Of a DNA stretch of 5,521 nt, positions 1 to 5,302 are shown piece by piece (within the stretch, counting starts at the first letter, position 1; each line of letters opens with the position of its first letter). The position numbers and the translations under genes are program-made. The notes under the pieces were generated by a model that saw nothing but the letters and a program-made list of their open reading frames with translations, had not been told where the DNA came from and did not search any database. This DNA comes from Candidatus Omnitrophota bacterium (lineage in GTDB: Bacteria > Omnitrophota > Gorgyraeia > Gygaellales > Profunditerraquicolaceae), in contig VGKF01000067.1 in the NCBI GenBank assembly GCA_016867175.1, positions 1 to 5,521 of the forward strand. Direction: 5' to 3'.

Positions 1-1
1 T

Positions 2-214
2 AAAGTGGCGTCTTTTTATGATACCGGTAATGTATGGGAAAAGTTAGATAAGATAGGCTCAGGTGGATTTAAATCTGCTGTAGGTTTCGGAGTCAGGATC
101 AAAACCCCCATCGGCCCGATAATGCTTGATTACGGCATACCTTTAAATAAGGAACCTGGAAGCGAAGACAAGGGAGATGGCAGGTTCCACTTCAGCATGA
201 GCCACGGATTCTAA
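2..214 (+). CDS. bamA: BamA (Omp85) outer-membrane beta-barrel insertase, C-terminal end only
   Basis: Partial: the gene enters from the left edge, already in frame at base 2, and only its last 70 residues are visible. BamA is the central outer-membrane subunit of the BAM machine, which folds and inserts beta-barrel proteins. The sequence shows the typical end of the Omp85 barrel: a strand with FYDTGNVW near the left edge (compare F-x-D-x-GN-W in the family), then VGFGVRIKTPIGPIMLDYG, the usual penultimate-strand pattern, then a last strand FHFSMSHGF ending in the C-terminal phenylalanine that serves as the beta-signal. The GTG at 5 is an internal valine codon, not a start. POTRA domains and most of the barrel lie outside the window. 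It is followed 84 bases later by skp, its usual neighbour. Another Omp85 member (TamA type) is possible, but the skp/lpxD context favours BamA. Confidence 0.9.
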   Translation, partial: KVASFYDTGNVWEKLDKIGSGGFKSAVGFGVRIKTPIGPIMLDYGIPLNKEPGSEDKGDGRFHFSMSHGF

Positions 215-254
215 AATAGAAAACAGTTTATTAACCAATAGCAGTTAACCTAAA

Positions 255-274
255 CCAAACAACATCTTGTTTGG
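255..274 (+). other. short stem-loop in the bamA-skp gap
   Basis: CCAAACAA and TTGTTTGG form a perfect 8-bp stem around a CATC loop. No T-run follows; the next bases lead straight into the skp ribosome binding site, so this is not a standard intrinsic terminator. It could be an mRNA stabilising or processing site between bamA and skp, which appear to be co-transcribed. The stem is short and its function is inference. Confidence 0.4.
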
Positions 275-283
275 CTGTATAAG

Positions 284-290
284 AAGGAGG
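284..290 (+). promoter_or_regulatory. ribosome binding site of skp
   Basis: AAGGAGG lies 8 bases upstream of the ATG at 299. It is a near-perfect Shine-Dalgarno sequence at ideal spacing. It fixes the start and suggests strong translation of the chaperone, in contrast to the weak sites ahead of the downstream lpx genes. Confidence 0.8.
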
Positions 291-298
291 AAGGTTCG

Positions 299-805
299 AT
301 GAGGAGAGCAGTTTTGTGTTTTTTGGGAATCTTGGTAGCTTCTTTCATTTTTATCGGTATGGCCCAGGCAGCAGAGAAGATTGGCTATGTGGACTTAAGC
401 CGCACCTTTAGTGAGTATGGCAAGACTAAAGAGTATGATAAAAGCCTAAGTGAAAAAGAGACTGCATATAATTCCGAGAGGGAAAAGAAGGTCAACGAAG
501 TCAAGCAGCTTCAGGATAAAATGAACCTTTTAAGCGACAAGGAGAAGGAAAACAAAAAGACCGAGTTGACTAATAAAATAAAATCCCTGCAGGACCTTGA
601 CCGCGAGAAACAAACTGACCTGCGCAAAGAGCAGGATGAGAAGATGAAGGAAATATTGAAGGATATAGAAGACGCAGTTAAGGCATATGCCCAGAAAGAG
701 GGCTACACCCTGGTTTTTAATGACCGTGTCCTGGTATACCAGGAGAAAAACCTTGAGATCACCGATAAGGTCATCGAGATATTGAACAAAGGGTATAAAA
801 AATAA
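299..805 (+). CDS. skp: Skp/OmpH family periplasmic chaperone
   Basis: 168 residues. Skp-family proteins are trimeric periplasmic chaperones that hold unfolded outer-membrane proteins between the Sec translocon and the BAM complex. Residues 1-24 are a clear Sec signal peptide: RR at the N-terminus, a hydrophobic core (about 4-20), and AQA just before a likely signal peptidase I cut after residue 24. The mature part starts AEKIGYVDLSR, matching the family's conserved opening strand. Residues about 45-125 are highly charged (Lys/Glu-rich) and form the long helical coiled-coil arms. The C-terminal part (about 130-165, with YTLVFNDRVLVY) returns to the small beta body that makes the trimer core. 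Length matches Skp (about 160). Placement directly after bamA is the standard arrangement. The ATG at 299 is chosen because of the strong ribosome binding site and the complete signal peptide. OmpH is the older name. Confidence 0.93.
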   Translation: MRRAVLCFLGILVASFIFIGMAQAAEKIGYVDLSRTFSEYGKTKEYDKSLSEKETAYNSEREKKVNEVKQLQDKMNLLSDKEKENKKTELTNKIKSLQDLDREKQTDLRKEQDEKMKEILKDIEDAVKAYAQKEGYTLVFNDRVLVYQEKNLEITDKVIEILNKGYKK

Positions 806-809
806 ATGA

Positions 810-852
810 AGCCCAAACTTATGGAGCGTAAGCGAACATAAGTTTGCAGGCT
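810..852 (+). other. stem-loop A in the skp-lpxD gap
   Basis: CAAACTTATG (814-823) pairs perfectly with CATAAGTTTG (837-846) over a 13-base loop. After a 2-base bulge, AGCC (810-813) pairs with GGCT (849-852), giving about 14 bp in total. It starts five bases after the skp stop codon. There is no T-run after it, so it is not a standard intrinsic terminator; it may protect the 3' end of the bamA-skp message or mark a processing point. The stem lies inside a tiny open frame (806-841, 11 codons) whose ATG immediately follows the skp stop. Confidence 0.55.
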
Positions 853-860
853 GAATTTAT

Positions 861-916
861 CCCGCCGAGTGTATCAAAATTATCGTAGAGAATTTTGATA
901 CATTTTACGAGGCGGG
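861..916 (+). other. stem-loop B ahead of the lpxD ribosome binding site
   Basis: TGTATCAAAATT (870-881) and AATTTTGATACA (891-902) form a perfect 12-bp stem with a 9-base loop. An outer CCCGCC (861-866) / GGCGGG (911-916) clamp adds 6 GC pairs across an asymmetric internal loop. The right arm of the clamp shares GGG (914-916) with the purine-rich ribosome binding site of lpxD. The structure could therefore limit lpxD translation, or serve as a dyad operator or a dispersed repeat. It has no T-tract. The pairing is seen directly; the role is inference. Confidence 0.6.
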
Positions 917-923
917 AGAGGAG
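914..923 (+). promoter_or_regulatory. ribosome binding site of lpxD
   Basis: GGGAGAGGAG lies 11 bases ahead of the GTG at 935. The spacing is a little long and the start codon is GTG, which predicts moderate translation. Its first three bases also belong to the GC clamp of stem-loop B. Confidence 0.55.
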
Positions 924-934
924 TATAGCCGTAA

Positions 935-1978
935 GTGCAAAAGACATTAAGGGAAATAGCCAAGCTCATCGATGGCGAGGTAGTCGGCGATGACAGTATT
1001 GTGATTACCGGCGTATGCGGCATTAAAGAGGCCGAGGCCGGCGATATTACCTTTGTGGCCAATCCCAAATATTTCCATTTTATCGAAAAGACACAGGCCT
1101 CCGCTATCATCGGTCCCCGGGAACTGAAAGATGCCCCGCGGCCGATCATCCGCACGGATAACCCTTCCGTAGCTTTTGCTAAAGTGCTCTCTTTGGCTAT
1201 GCCCTTTGAAACGGTGCATCCTAAGGGGGTGCATCCCAGCGTGATGCTGGGGGAGGGCGTATCTTTGGGCAAGGATGTGGCGATCGGGGCCTATACGGTC
1301 ATAGAAGATAATGTCGCCATAGGAGACAAAAGCATAATCTACGGCGGTTGTTATATCGGCCGCCACACCAAGATAGGCAGCGATACCCTGATCTATCCCA
1401 ATGTCTCTATACGCGAGCACCTGCTGATCGGTAGCCGCGTGGTTATACATAGCGGCACTGTAATAGGCTCAGATGGTTTTGGTTTTGTCAATATAGAAGG
1501 CATGAATAAGCGCATCCCGCAGATAGGCACGGTTATTATTGAGGATGACGTGGAAATAGGCTCCAATGTTACCATAGACCGGGCGCGTTTTGATAAGACG
1601 GTAATAGGCCGCGGCACCAAGATAGATAATCTGGTGCAGATCGCTCATAATGTAGTGGTAGGGGAAAACTCCATTATTATCGCCCAGGCAGGGATCTCCG
1701 GGAGTACCACTATAGGCAAAGGCGTTACCATAGCCGGCCAGGCAGGACTGGTTGGACATATCAATATAGGAGACGGCGCGGTGTTGGCAGCGCAGGCCGG
1801 GGTGACTAAATCTGTCCCTGCCAATACCATTGTTTCCGGCTATCCGGCAAAGCCGCACGAAACAGCCAAGCAGGTGAATGCCTGCGTGCAGGGGTTGCCA
1901 AGATTATATGATACAGTGGCGGGGCTTAAGAAAAAGATAGCAGAGCTAGAGAAGCGTTTGAGCGAAAAACAAGAATAA
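935..1978 (+). CDS. lpxD: UDP-3-O-acylglucosamine N-acyltransferase LpxD
   Basis: 347 residues (E. coli LpxD is 341). It transfers a (3R)-hydroxyacyl chain from acyl carrier protein to the 2-amino group of UDP-3-O-acyl-GlcN, the third step of lipid A synthesis, in the cytoplasm. Residues 1-100 form the uridine-binding N-domain, with GDITFVANPKY (36-46) typical of LpxD. Residues about 100-300 are left-handed beta-helix hexapeptide repeats (IG-x-x-x-x-I pattern). The catalytic histidine is H238 in QIAHNVVVG (E. coli H239). SDGFGF (179-184) is the family signature. The C-terminal helix (about 325-347) has coiled-coil character and would pack in the trimer. The start is GTG at 935: an in-frame TAA sits directly upstream (932-934), and MQKTLREIAKLI matches the normal N-terminus. 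lpxC/fabZ begins five bases after the stop, so the two are probably translationally coupled. Confidence 0.96.
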   Translation: MQKTLREIAKLIDGEVVGDDSIVITGVCGIKEAEAGDITFVANPKYFHFIEKTQASAIIGPRELKDAPRPIIRTDNPSVAFAKVLSLAMPFETVHPKGVHPSVMLGEGVSLGKDVAIGAYTVIEDNVAIGDKSIIYGGCYIGRHTKIGSDTLIYPNVSIREHLLIGSRVVIHSGTVIGSDGFGFVNIEGMNKRIPQIGTVIIEDDVEIGSNVTIDRARFDKTVIGRGTKIDNLVQIAHNVVVGENSIIIAQAGISGSTTIGKGVTIAGQAGLVGHINIGDGAVLAAQAGVTKSVPANTIVSGYPAKPHETAKQVNACVQGLPRLYDTVAGLKKKIAELEKRLSEKQE

Positions 1979-1983
1979 TAAAT

Positions 1984-3297
1984 ATGGCAAACCAAAGGAC
2001 GATTACAAAAGAGATAAGCTTAGAGGGGGCAGGGCTGCATACGGCAGGCAAGGTCAGCTTAAAGTTTAAGCCGGCCGCGGTCGATACGGGGATTAATTTT
2101 ATCCGCACCGATATAGCCAGCAGGCCGATTATTAAGGCCTCGATGGATTCCCTTCTTTCTCAAGGGCAGGGCCGCCGCACCTCGATAGGAAAAGACGATA
2201 TCTCTATTACCACCGTTGAGCATCTTATGGCAGCATTATACGGCCTCAGGATAGATAACCTCTATATTGAAATAGATAACAAGGAACTCCCCGGACTTGA
2301 CGGCAGCAGTTTAGACTTTGTCCAGCTCCTGGAGCAGGCAGGAATTGTTGAGCAGGATAAGCCCAGGCAATATTACAATATAAGAGATGCTATATTCGTG
2401 GAAGATGATGGCGCCTCTATCATAGCCCTTCCTTCCAGCGAGTTTAAAATATCTTATACCCTTAGTTATGCCCATCCATTGCTTAAGGCGCAGTTCTTGG
2501 AGATAAGCCTGGATACAGCTGATTTCAAAAAAGAGCTTGCCGGCGCGCGCACCTTCTGCCTGGAGCAGGAGGCAGATGATTTAAAGAAGCAGGGCCTAGG
2601 CCAGGGCGCCAATTATGAGAATACGCTGGTGGTGGGCAAAAACGGCGTGATAAAGAATAAGCTGCGTTATGAGGATGAATTTATACGGCATAAAATATTA
2701 GACCTGATAGGAGATATTTATCTTATGGGCCAGCCGATCAAGGGCCACATCATTGCCTTAAAGAGCGGCCATGCCCTTAATATTAAGCTGTTACGCAGGA
2801 TTGCCCAACAGAAACAGAGGTCCTCTTCCGCTGCCATAGGCATAGATTATCATCCGCATGAAGGAGAGGAGCTGGATGTAGAGGCGATTATGAAGATACT
2901 GCCGCACCGCGAGCCTTTCTTGTTCGTGGATAGGATCGTCTCTTTAGAAAAAGGAAAGCGCGCCGTTGGAATCAAGAACGTTACCATTAACGACTATTTT
3001 TTTAAAGGGCACTTCCCCGGTAAGCCGGTGATGCCGGGGGTTTTGATCGTCGAGGCCATGGCGCAGGTAGGGGGCGTTATGATGCTTGCCCCTGAAGAGA
3101 ACCGCGGGAAACTAGCGTATTTCCTGGCTGCGGATAATCTGAAGTTTAGAAAAACAGTTGTGCCGGGAGACCAGCTGGTCTTGGATGTGGAAGCAGGCAG
3201 GATCAAGAGTAAGACCGGCCAGGTCCACGGCAAGGCCCTGGTAGACGGCAAGATAGTAGCAGAGGCAGACCTCATGTTTGCCTTAGTCCAAGGCTAA
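1984..3297 (+). CDS. lpxC-fabZ: bifunctional UDP-3-O-acyl-GlcNAc deacetylase / (3R)-hydroxyacyl-ACP dehydratase (LpxC-FabZ fusion)
   Basis: 437 residues with two complete enzymes in one uninterrupted frame. Residues 1 to about 283 are LpxC, the zinc deacetylase and committed step of lipid A synthesis. Visible are TTVEH (76-80, general base E79 and zinc ligand H80), FIRHKILDLIGD (233-244, zinc ligands H236 and D240) and KSGHALN (260-266, catalytic H263). Residues about 297-437 are FabZ, a hot-dog fold dehydratase of fatty acid elongation: LPHREPFLFVDRI (306-318), then FFKGHFPGKPVMPG (339-352) with catalytic H343, and E357 in IVEAMAQ. The 14-residue H-to-E spacing equals that of E. coli FabZ. 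The linker is very short. Such fusions are known in Bacteroidetes and some other diderms. Both halves act around the (3R)-hydroxyacyl-ACP pool. The ribosome binding site is weak; the start follows lpxD by five bases. Confidence 0.96.
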   Translation: MANQRTITKEISLEGAGLHTAGKVSLKFKPAAVDTGINFIRTDIASRPIIKASMDSLLSQGQGRRTSIGKDDISITTVEHLMAALYGLRIDNLYIEIDNKELPGLDGSSLDFVQLLEQAGIVEQDKPRQYYNIRDAIFVEDDGASIIALPSSEFKISYTLSYAHPLLKAQFLEISLDTADFKKELAGARTFCLEQEADDLKKQGLGQGANYENTLVVGKNGVIKNKLRYEDEFIRHKILDLIGDIYLMGQPIKGHIIALKSGHALNIKLLRRIAQQKQRSSSAAIGIDYHPHEGEELDVEAIMKILPHREPFLFVDRIVSLEKGKRAVGIKNVTINDYFFKGHFPGKPVMPGVLIVEAMAQVGGVMMLAPEENRGKLAYFLAADNLKFRKTVVPGDQLVLDVEAGRIKSKTGQVHGKALVDGKIVAEADLMFALVQG

Positions 3298-3300
3298 TAA

Positions 3301-4089
3301 ATGCAGGCGCACCCTACGGCGATAGTCTCTAAGAAAGCAAGGTTGGCCGGCGATATAGAAGTCGGCCCTTATACTATTATCGGTGATAATGTCCAGATCT
3401 CCTCTGGCGCTAAGGTCGGAGCCCACTGCGTTATTGAAGGAAATACTACAATCGGCGCAGGGTGCCAGGTCTTTAGCGGCGCAGTTATAGGCAGCCAGCC
3501 GCAGGACTTAAAATATAAGGGAGAAAAAAGCTTCCTTGAAATAGGAAACAATAACATAATCAGGGAGTATTGTACTTTAAACCTGGGTACGGGCGAGGGC
3601 GGCAGGACGATAGTCGGGAACAACAACCTGATTATGGCCTATTCGCATATCGCGCATGACTGTAAGTTAGGCGATGAATGCATTATCGCCAACTGCGGCA
3701 CTCTTGCCGGGCATGTGACCATAGAAGATAAGGCAGTAGTAGGGGGCCTGGTTGCCATACATCAATTTGTGCAGGTGGGCAAGCTCTCTATAATCGGGGG
3801 CTGCTCTAAGGTAGTGCAGGATATACCTCCGTTCTCTACCTGCGACGGGCATCCTGCCAGGGTTTATGGCCTTAATCTCGTAGGCCTTAAGCGCAGCAAT
3901 ATCTCTAAAGACTCTATGCATAGCCTTAAACACGCATTCGAGATATTATTTAACAGCGGCCTTTCTGCAAGGCATGCCCTTCAAGAGCTAGAAAAAGAAA
4001 GGCAATCTTCAGTTGAAGTTTCCTACCTGATTAATTTTATAAAAAACTCTGAACGTGGTTTGTCGCGTTCCTGTAGGTCAGAGTCATAA
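3301..4089 (+). CDS. lpxA: acyl-ACP:UDP-GlcNAc O-acyltransferase LpxA
   Basis: 262 residues, the same length as E. coli LpxA. It adds a (3R)-hydroxyacyl chain to the 3-OH of UDP-GlcNAc, the first and reversible step of lipid A synthesis. The N-terminal two thirds (about 1-185) are hexapeptide repeats of a left-handed beta-helix starting MQAHPTAIVS. SHIAHDC (115-121) holds the catalytic H119 (E. coli H125). GHV (137-139) and IHQF (153-156) match further conserved histidines. QPQDLKYKGE (66-75) is also characteristic. G167 in GGCS aligns with the E. coli acyl-chain ruler G173, suggesting a long (near C14) acyl chain. Residues about 190-250 are the helical C-terminal domain ending in ERGLS, followed by a short Ser/Arg-rich tail beyond the usual end. 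The ATG comes immediately after tandem TAA stops of lpxC/fabZ, without a clear ribosome binding site, so coupling is likely. Confidence 0.96.
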   Translation: MQAHPTAIVSKKARLAGDIEVGPYTIIGDNVQISSGAKVGAHCVIEGNTTIGAGCQVFSGAVIGSQPQDLKYKGEKSFLEIGNNNIIREYCTLNLGTGEGGRTIVGNNNLIMAYSHIAHDCKLGDECIIANCGTLAGHVTIEDKAVVGGLVAIHQFVQVGKLSIIGGCSKVVQDIPPFSTCDGHPARVYGLNLVGLKRSNISKDSMHSLKHAFEILFNSGLSARHALQELEKERQSSVEVSYLINFIKNSERGLSRSCRSES

Positions 4090-4099
4090 AATAGATCCC

Positions 4100-4903
4100 A
4101 TGGAAAGAATAGGTTTAATCGCAGGAAACAGAAAGCTTCCCCTTTTGTTCTCCGAAGCCGCAAGGCGTAAAGGATATTCCCTTGTGGCTATAGCTATAAA
4201 GGGTGACACCTCTGCCGCCCTTAGGCAATATGTAGATAAGATTTACTGGCTGGGCCTGGATGAATTCAGCTCTATGTTTGATATATTTAAGTCTGAAGGG
4301 ATAACCAAGGTAGTGATGGCAGGACAGATCAGCCCACAGAGGCTTTTTAGTAAAGAGGTCCAGAGAGATAAAGAGCTAAAAACGCTGCTTGAGAGTATAA
4401 AGAATAAGAAAGCAGATACCATATTCGGCGCAATCACCCAAAGGCTTGAGAAATTTGGCCTGGAGCTGCTTAGCTCAACTACCTTTATTGAAGAGCTCTT
4501 GGTTAAAAAAGGTACGCTTAGCCTAAGAAAGCCCAGCTTTACAGAATGGGAGGATATATATTTTGGCCTGGAGCTGGCTAAGTCAGCGGCTTATCTAGAT
4601 ATCGGACAGACCGTAGCTGTAAAAGAGAAGGCCATAGTGGCAGTAGAAGCCCTGGAGGGTACGGATAATCTGATCAGGCGCGCAGGTAAGCTTGCAAGAA
4701 AAGGGGTCACCGTAGTTAAAGTAAGTAAGCCAAAGCAGGACTTACGCTTTGATATCCCGGTCATCGGGCTGAACACGATGAAGAATATCGTCAGCTGCGG
4801 GGTTAGCTGTTTGGCTATTGAGGCTGAGAAGACCATTTTTATAGATAAAGAGAAGAGCCTGGCCTTAGCAGATAGAAGGGGGATATCGGTAGTTGCGGTT
4901 TAG
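4100..4903 (+). CDS. lpxI: UDP-2,3-diacylglucosamine pyrophosphatase LpxI
   Basis: 267 residues from the ATG at 4100. LpxI hydrolyses UDP-2,3-diacylglucosamine to lipid X and UMP, the fourth lipid A step; it is unrelated to the metallophosphoesterase LpxH used by E. coli. The sequence shows the family's Rossmann-like N-domain opening MERIGLIAGNRKLPLLFSEA, then GITKVVMAGQISPQRLF (67-83). The C-terminal domain has EALEGTDNLIRRAG (183-196) and KQDLRFDIPVIG (212-223), whose aspartates (D214, D218) lie in the conserved region that holds the catalytic aspartate in the Caulobacter enzyme. A GTG at 4055 would add 15 residues and overlap lpxA, but the family begins near MxxIGLIAG, so 4100 is preferred. 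Neither start has a good ribosome binding site; the start lies 10 bases after the lpxA stop, suggesting coupling. This appears to be the last gene of the operon. Confidence 0.93.
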   Translation: MERIGLIAGNRKLPLLFSEAARRKGYSLVAIAIKGDTSAALRQYVDKIYWLGLDEFSSMFDIFKSEGITKVVMAGQISPQRLFSKEVQRDKELKTLLESIKNKKADTIFGAITQRLEKFGLELLSSTTFIEELLVKKGTLSLRKPSFTEWEDIYFGLELAKSAAYLDIGQTVAVKEKAIVAVEALEGTDNLIRRAGKLARKGVTVVKVSKPKQDLRFDIPVIGLNTMKNIVSCGVSCLAIEAEKTIFIDKEKSLALADRRGISVVAV

Positions 4904-4929
4904 ATGCTGCGGCACATTGCCACAGCATC
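4903..4929 (+). other. stem-loop after lpxI
   Basis: GATGCTGCGGCA pairs with TGCCACAGCATC over a CAT loop, a 12-bp stem with one C/A mismatch. It begins at the last base of the lpxI stop codon and overlaps the adjoining palindrome by two bases, so the two structures form a tandem. No T-tract follows. The likely role is to end or protect the 3' end of the lpx message, possibly with Rho; this is inference. Confidence 0.5.
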
Positions 4930-4963
4930 AAGCAAAACTTAGATTAATCTAAGTTTTGCTTGA
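4928..4963. repeat. perfect 36-base palindrome
   Basis: The left half TCAAGCAAAACTTAGATT is followed at once by its exact reverse complement, with no mismatch and no spacer. As RNA it would form a long hairpin closing with a minimal loop; as DNA it is a symmetrical site for a dimeric regulator, or a cruciform. No T-run follows it, so it does not fit an intrinsic terminator. Its last four bases (TTGA, 4960-4963) are the first four of the -35 box of the next promoter. Confidence 0.7.
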
Positions 4964-4988
4964 CAGGTTTAGCCTTATTGTGTATAAA
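4960..4988 (+). promoter_or_regulatory. sigma-70 type promoter of the CBM48 gene
   Basis: TTGACA (4960-4965) is a perfect -35 box and TATAAA (4983-4988) a five-of-six -10 box, separated by exactly 17 bases. Transcription would start near 4995, giving a leader of about 20 bases that is little more than the ribosome binding site. The -35 box overlaps the right end of the 36-base palindrome, so a protein bound there would compete with RNA polymerase. This is the only convincing promoter I see in the window. Confidence 0.75.
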
Positions 4989-5000
4989 TAAGTTAATAGC

Positions 5001-5010
5001 AAAAGGAGGT
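5001..5010 (+). promoter_or_regulatory. strong ribosome binding site of the CBM48 gene
   Basis: AAAAGGAGGT ends four bases before the ATG at 5015. The AAAGGAGGT core is close to the full anti-Shine-Dalgarno complement. Together with the near-consensus promoter it predicts high expression of the small protein. Confidence 0.8.
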
Positions 5011-5014
5011 TAGT

Positions 5015-5290
5015 ATGGCAAGGATTGCAGGAGCAAAACTAACAGAGTTGAAGCTTTATGCCCCCGGCGCAAAGAAGGTGAGCTTAGCCGGAAGTTTTAA
5101 TAAATGGGATACTAAGGCCCTGGCTGGCAAGAAAGATTCTAAGGGCAACTGGACAGTGAAGGCAAATCTAAAGCCCGGAAAATACGAATACAAATTTTTT
5201 GTGGACGGGTCCTGGATCAATGACCCGCGTTGTAACAGCTGCGTGACCAATAGTTTCGGCACTCAGAACTGCGTTCTGGAAGTAAAGTAA
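5015..5290 (+). CDS. small stand-alone CBM48 / AMPK-beta-like glycogen-binding protein
   Basis: 91 residues forming essentially one early-set (immunoglobulin-like) carbohydrate-binding domain, with no catalytic domain, signal peptide or membrane segment, so it is presumably cytoplasmic. LYAPGAKKVSLAGSFNKWD (14-32) and KPGKYEYKFFVDGSWINDP (53-71) match the AMP-activated kinase beta-subunit glycogen-binding module. Its sugar-contact residues seem kept: W31, K60, W67 and N85 correspond to W100, K126, W133 and N150 of rat AMPK beta-1, with a one-residue longer loop before N85. Such domains bind alpha-1,4-glucans; a scaffold or targeting role in glycogen metabolism is inference. C73, C76 and C86 lie in the loop around the predicted sugar site (a CxxC plus one), which is not an AMPK-beta feature. 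It has its own strong promoter and ribosome binding site and a terminator right after it, so it is probably monocistronic and highly expressed. Confidence 0.85.
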   Translation: MARIAGAKLTELKLYAPGAKKVSLAGSFNKWDTKALAGKKDSKGNWTVKANLKPGKYEYKFFVDGSWINDPRCNSCVTNSFGTQNCVLEVK

Positions 5291-5302
5291 ACTTAAAGAT
5301 AT

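Noticed and set aside
232..250. Direct repeat TTAACC in the bamA-skp gap
   Set aside because: Two six-base copies in AT-rich sequence are expected by chance, and nothing else supports a regulatory site.
278..283. TATAAG as a -10 box for a promoter in front of skp
   Set aside because: The base run at the proper -35 distance (CCAAAC, 255-260) has no resemblance to TTGACA, and the site overlaps the ribosome binding region.
861..916. Stem-loop B as a riboswitch or insertion-sequence remnant
   Set aside because: I recognise no riboswitch consensus, and there are no target-site duplications or transposase fragments in the 129-base gap.
880..1272. Minus-strand open frame of 130 codons opposite lpxD, with further long minus-strand frames under lpxD, lpxC/fabZ, lpxA and lpxI
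   Set aside because: All lie opposite strongly supported genes, have low-complexity Ser/Pro/Thr-rich or unfamiliar translations, and show no ribosome binding site or domain. They are shadows of codon bias on the plus strand.
4055..4099. GTG start of lpxI overlapping the end of lpxA
   Set aside because: The added 15 residues do not resemble the LpxI N-terminus, no ribosome binding site precedes it, and ATG at 4100 gives the family's normal opening.
4903..4963. Tandem hairpins after lpxI as a standard intrinsic terminator
   Set aside because: No U-tract follows either stem (the next bases are CAGGTTTAGCC). They may still end the message by another route, so they are listed as structures only.
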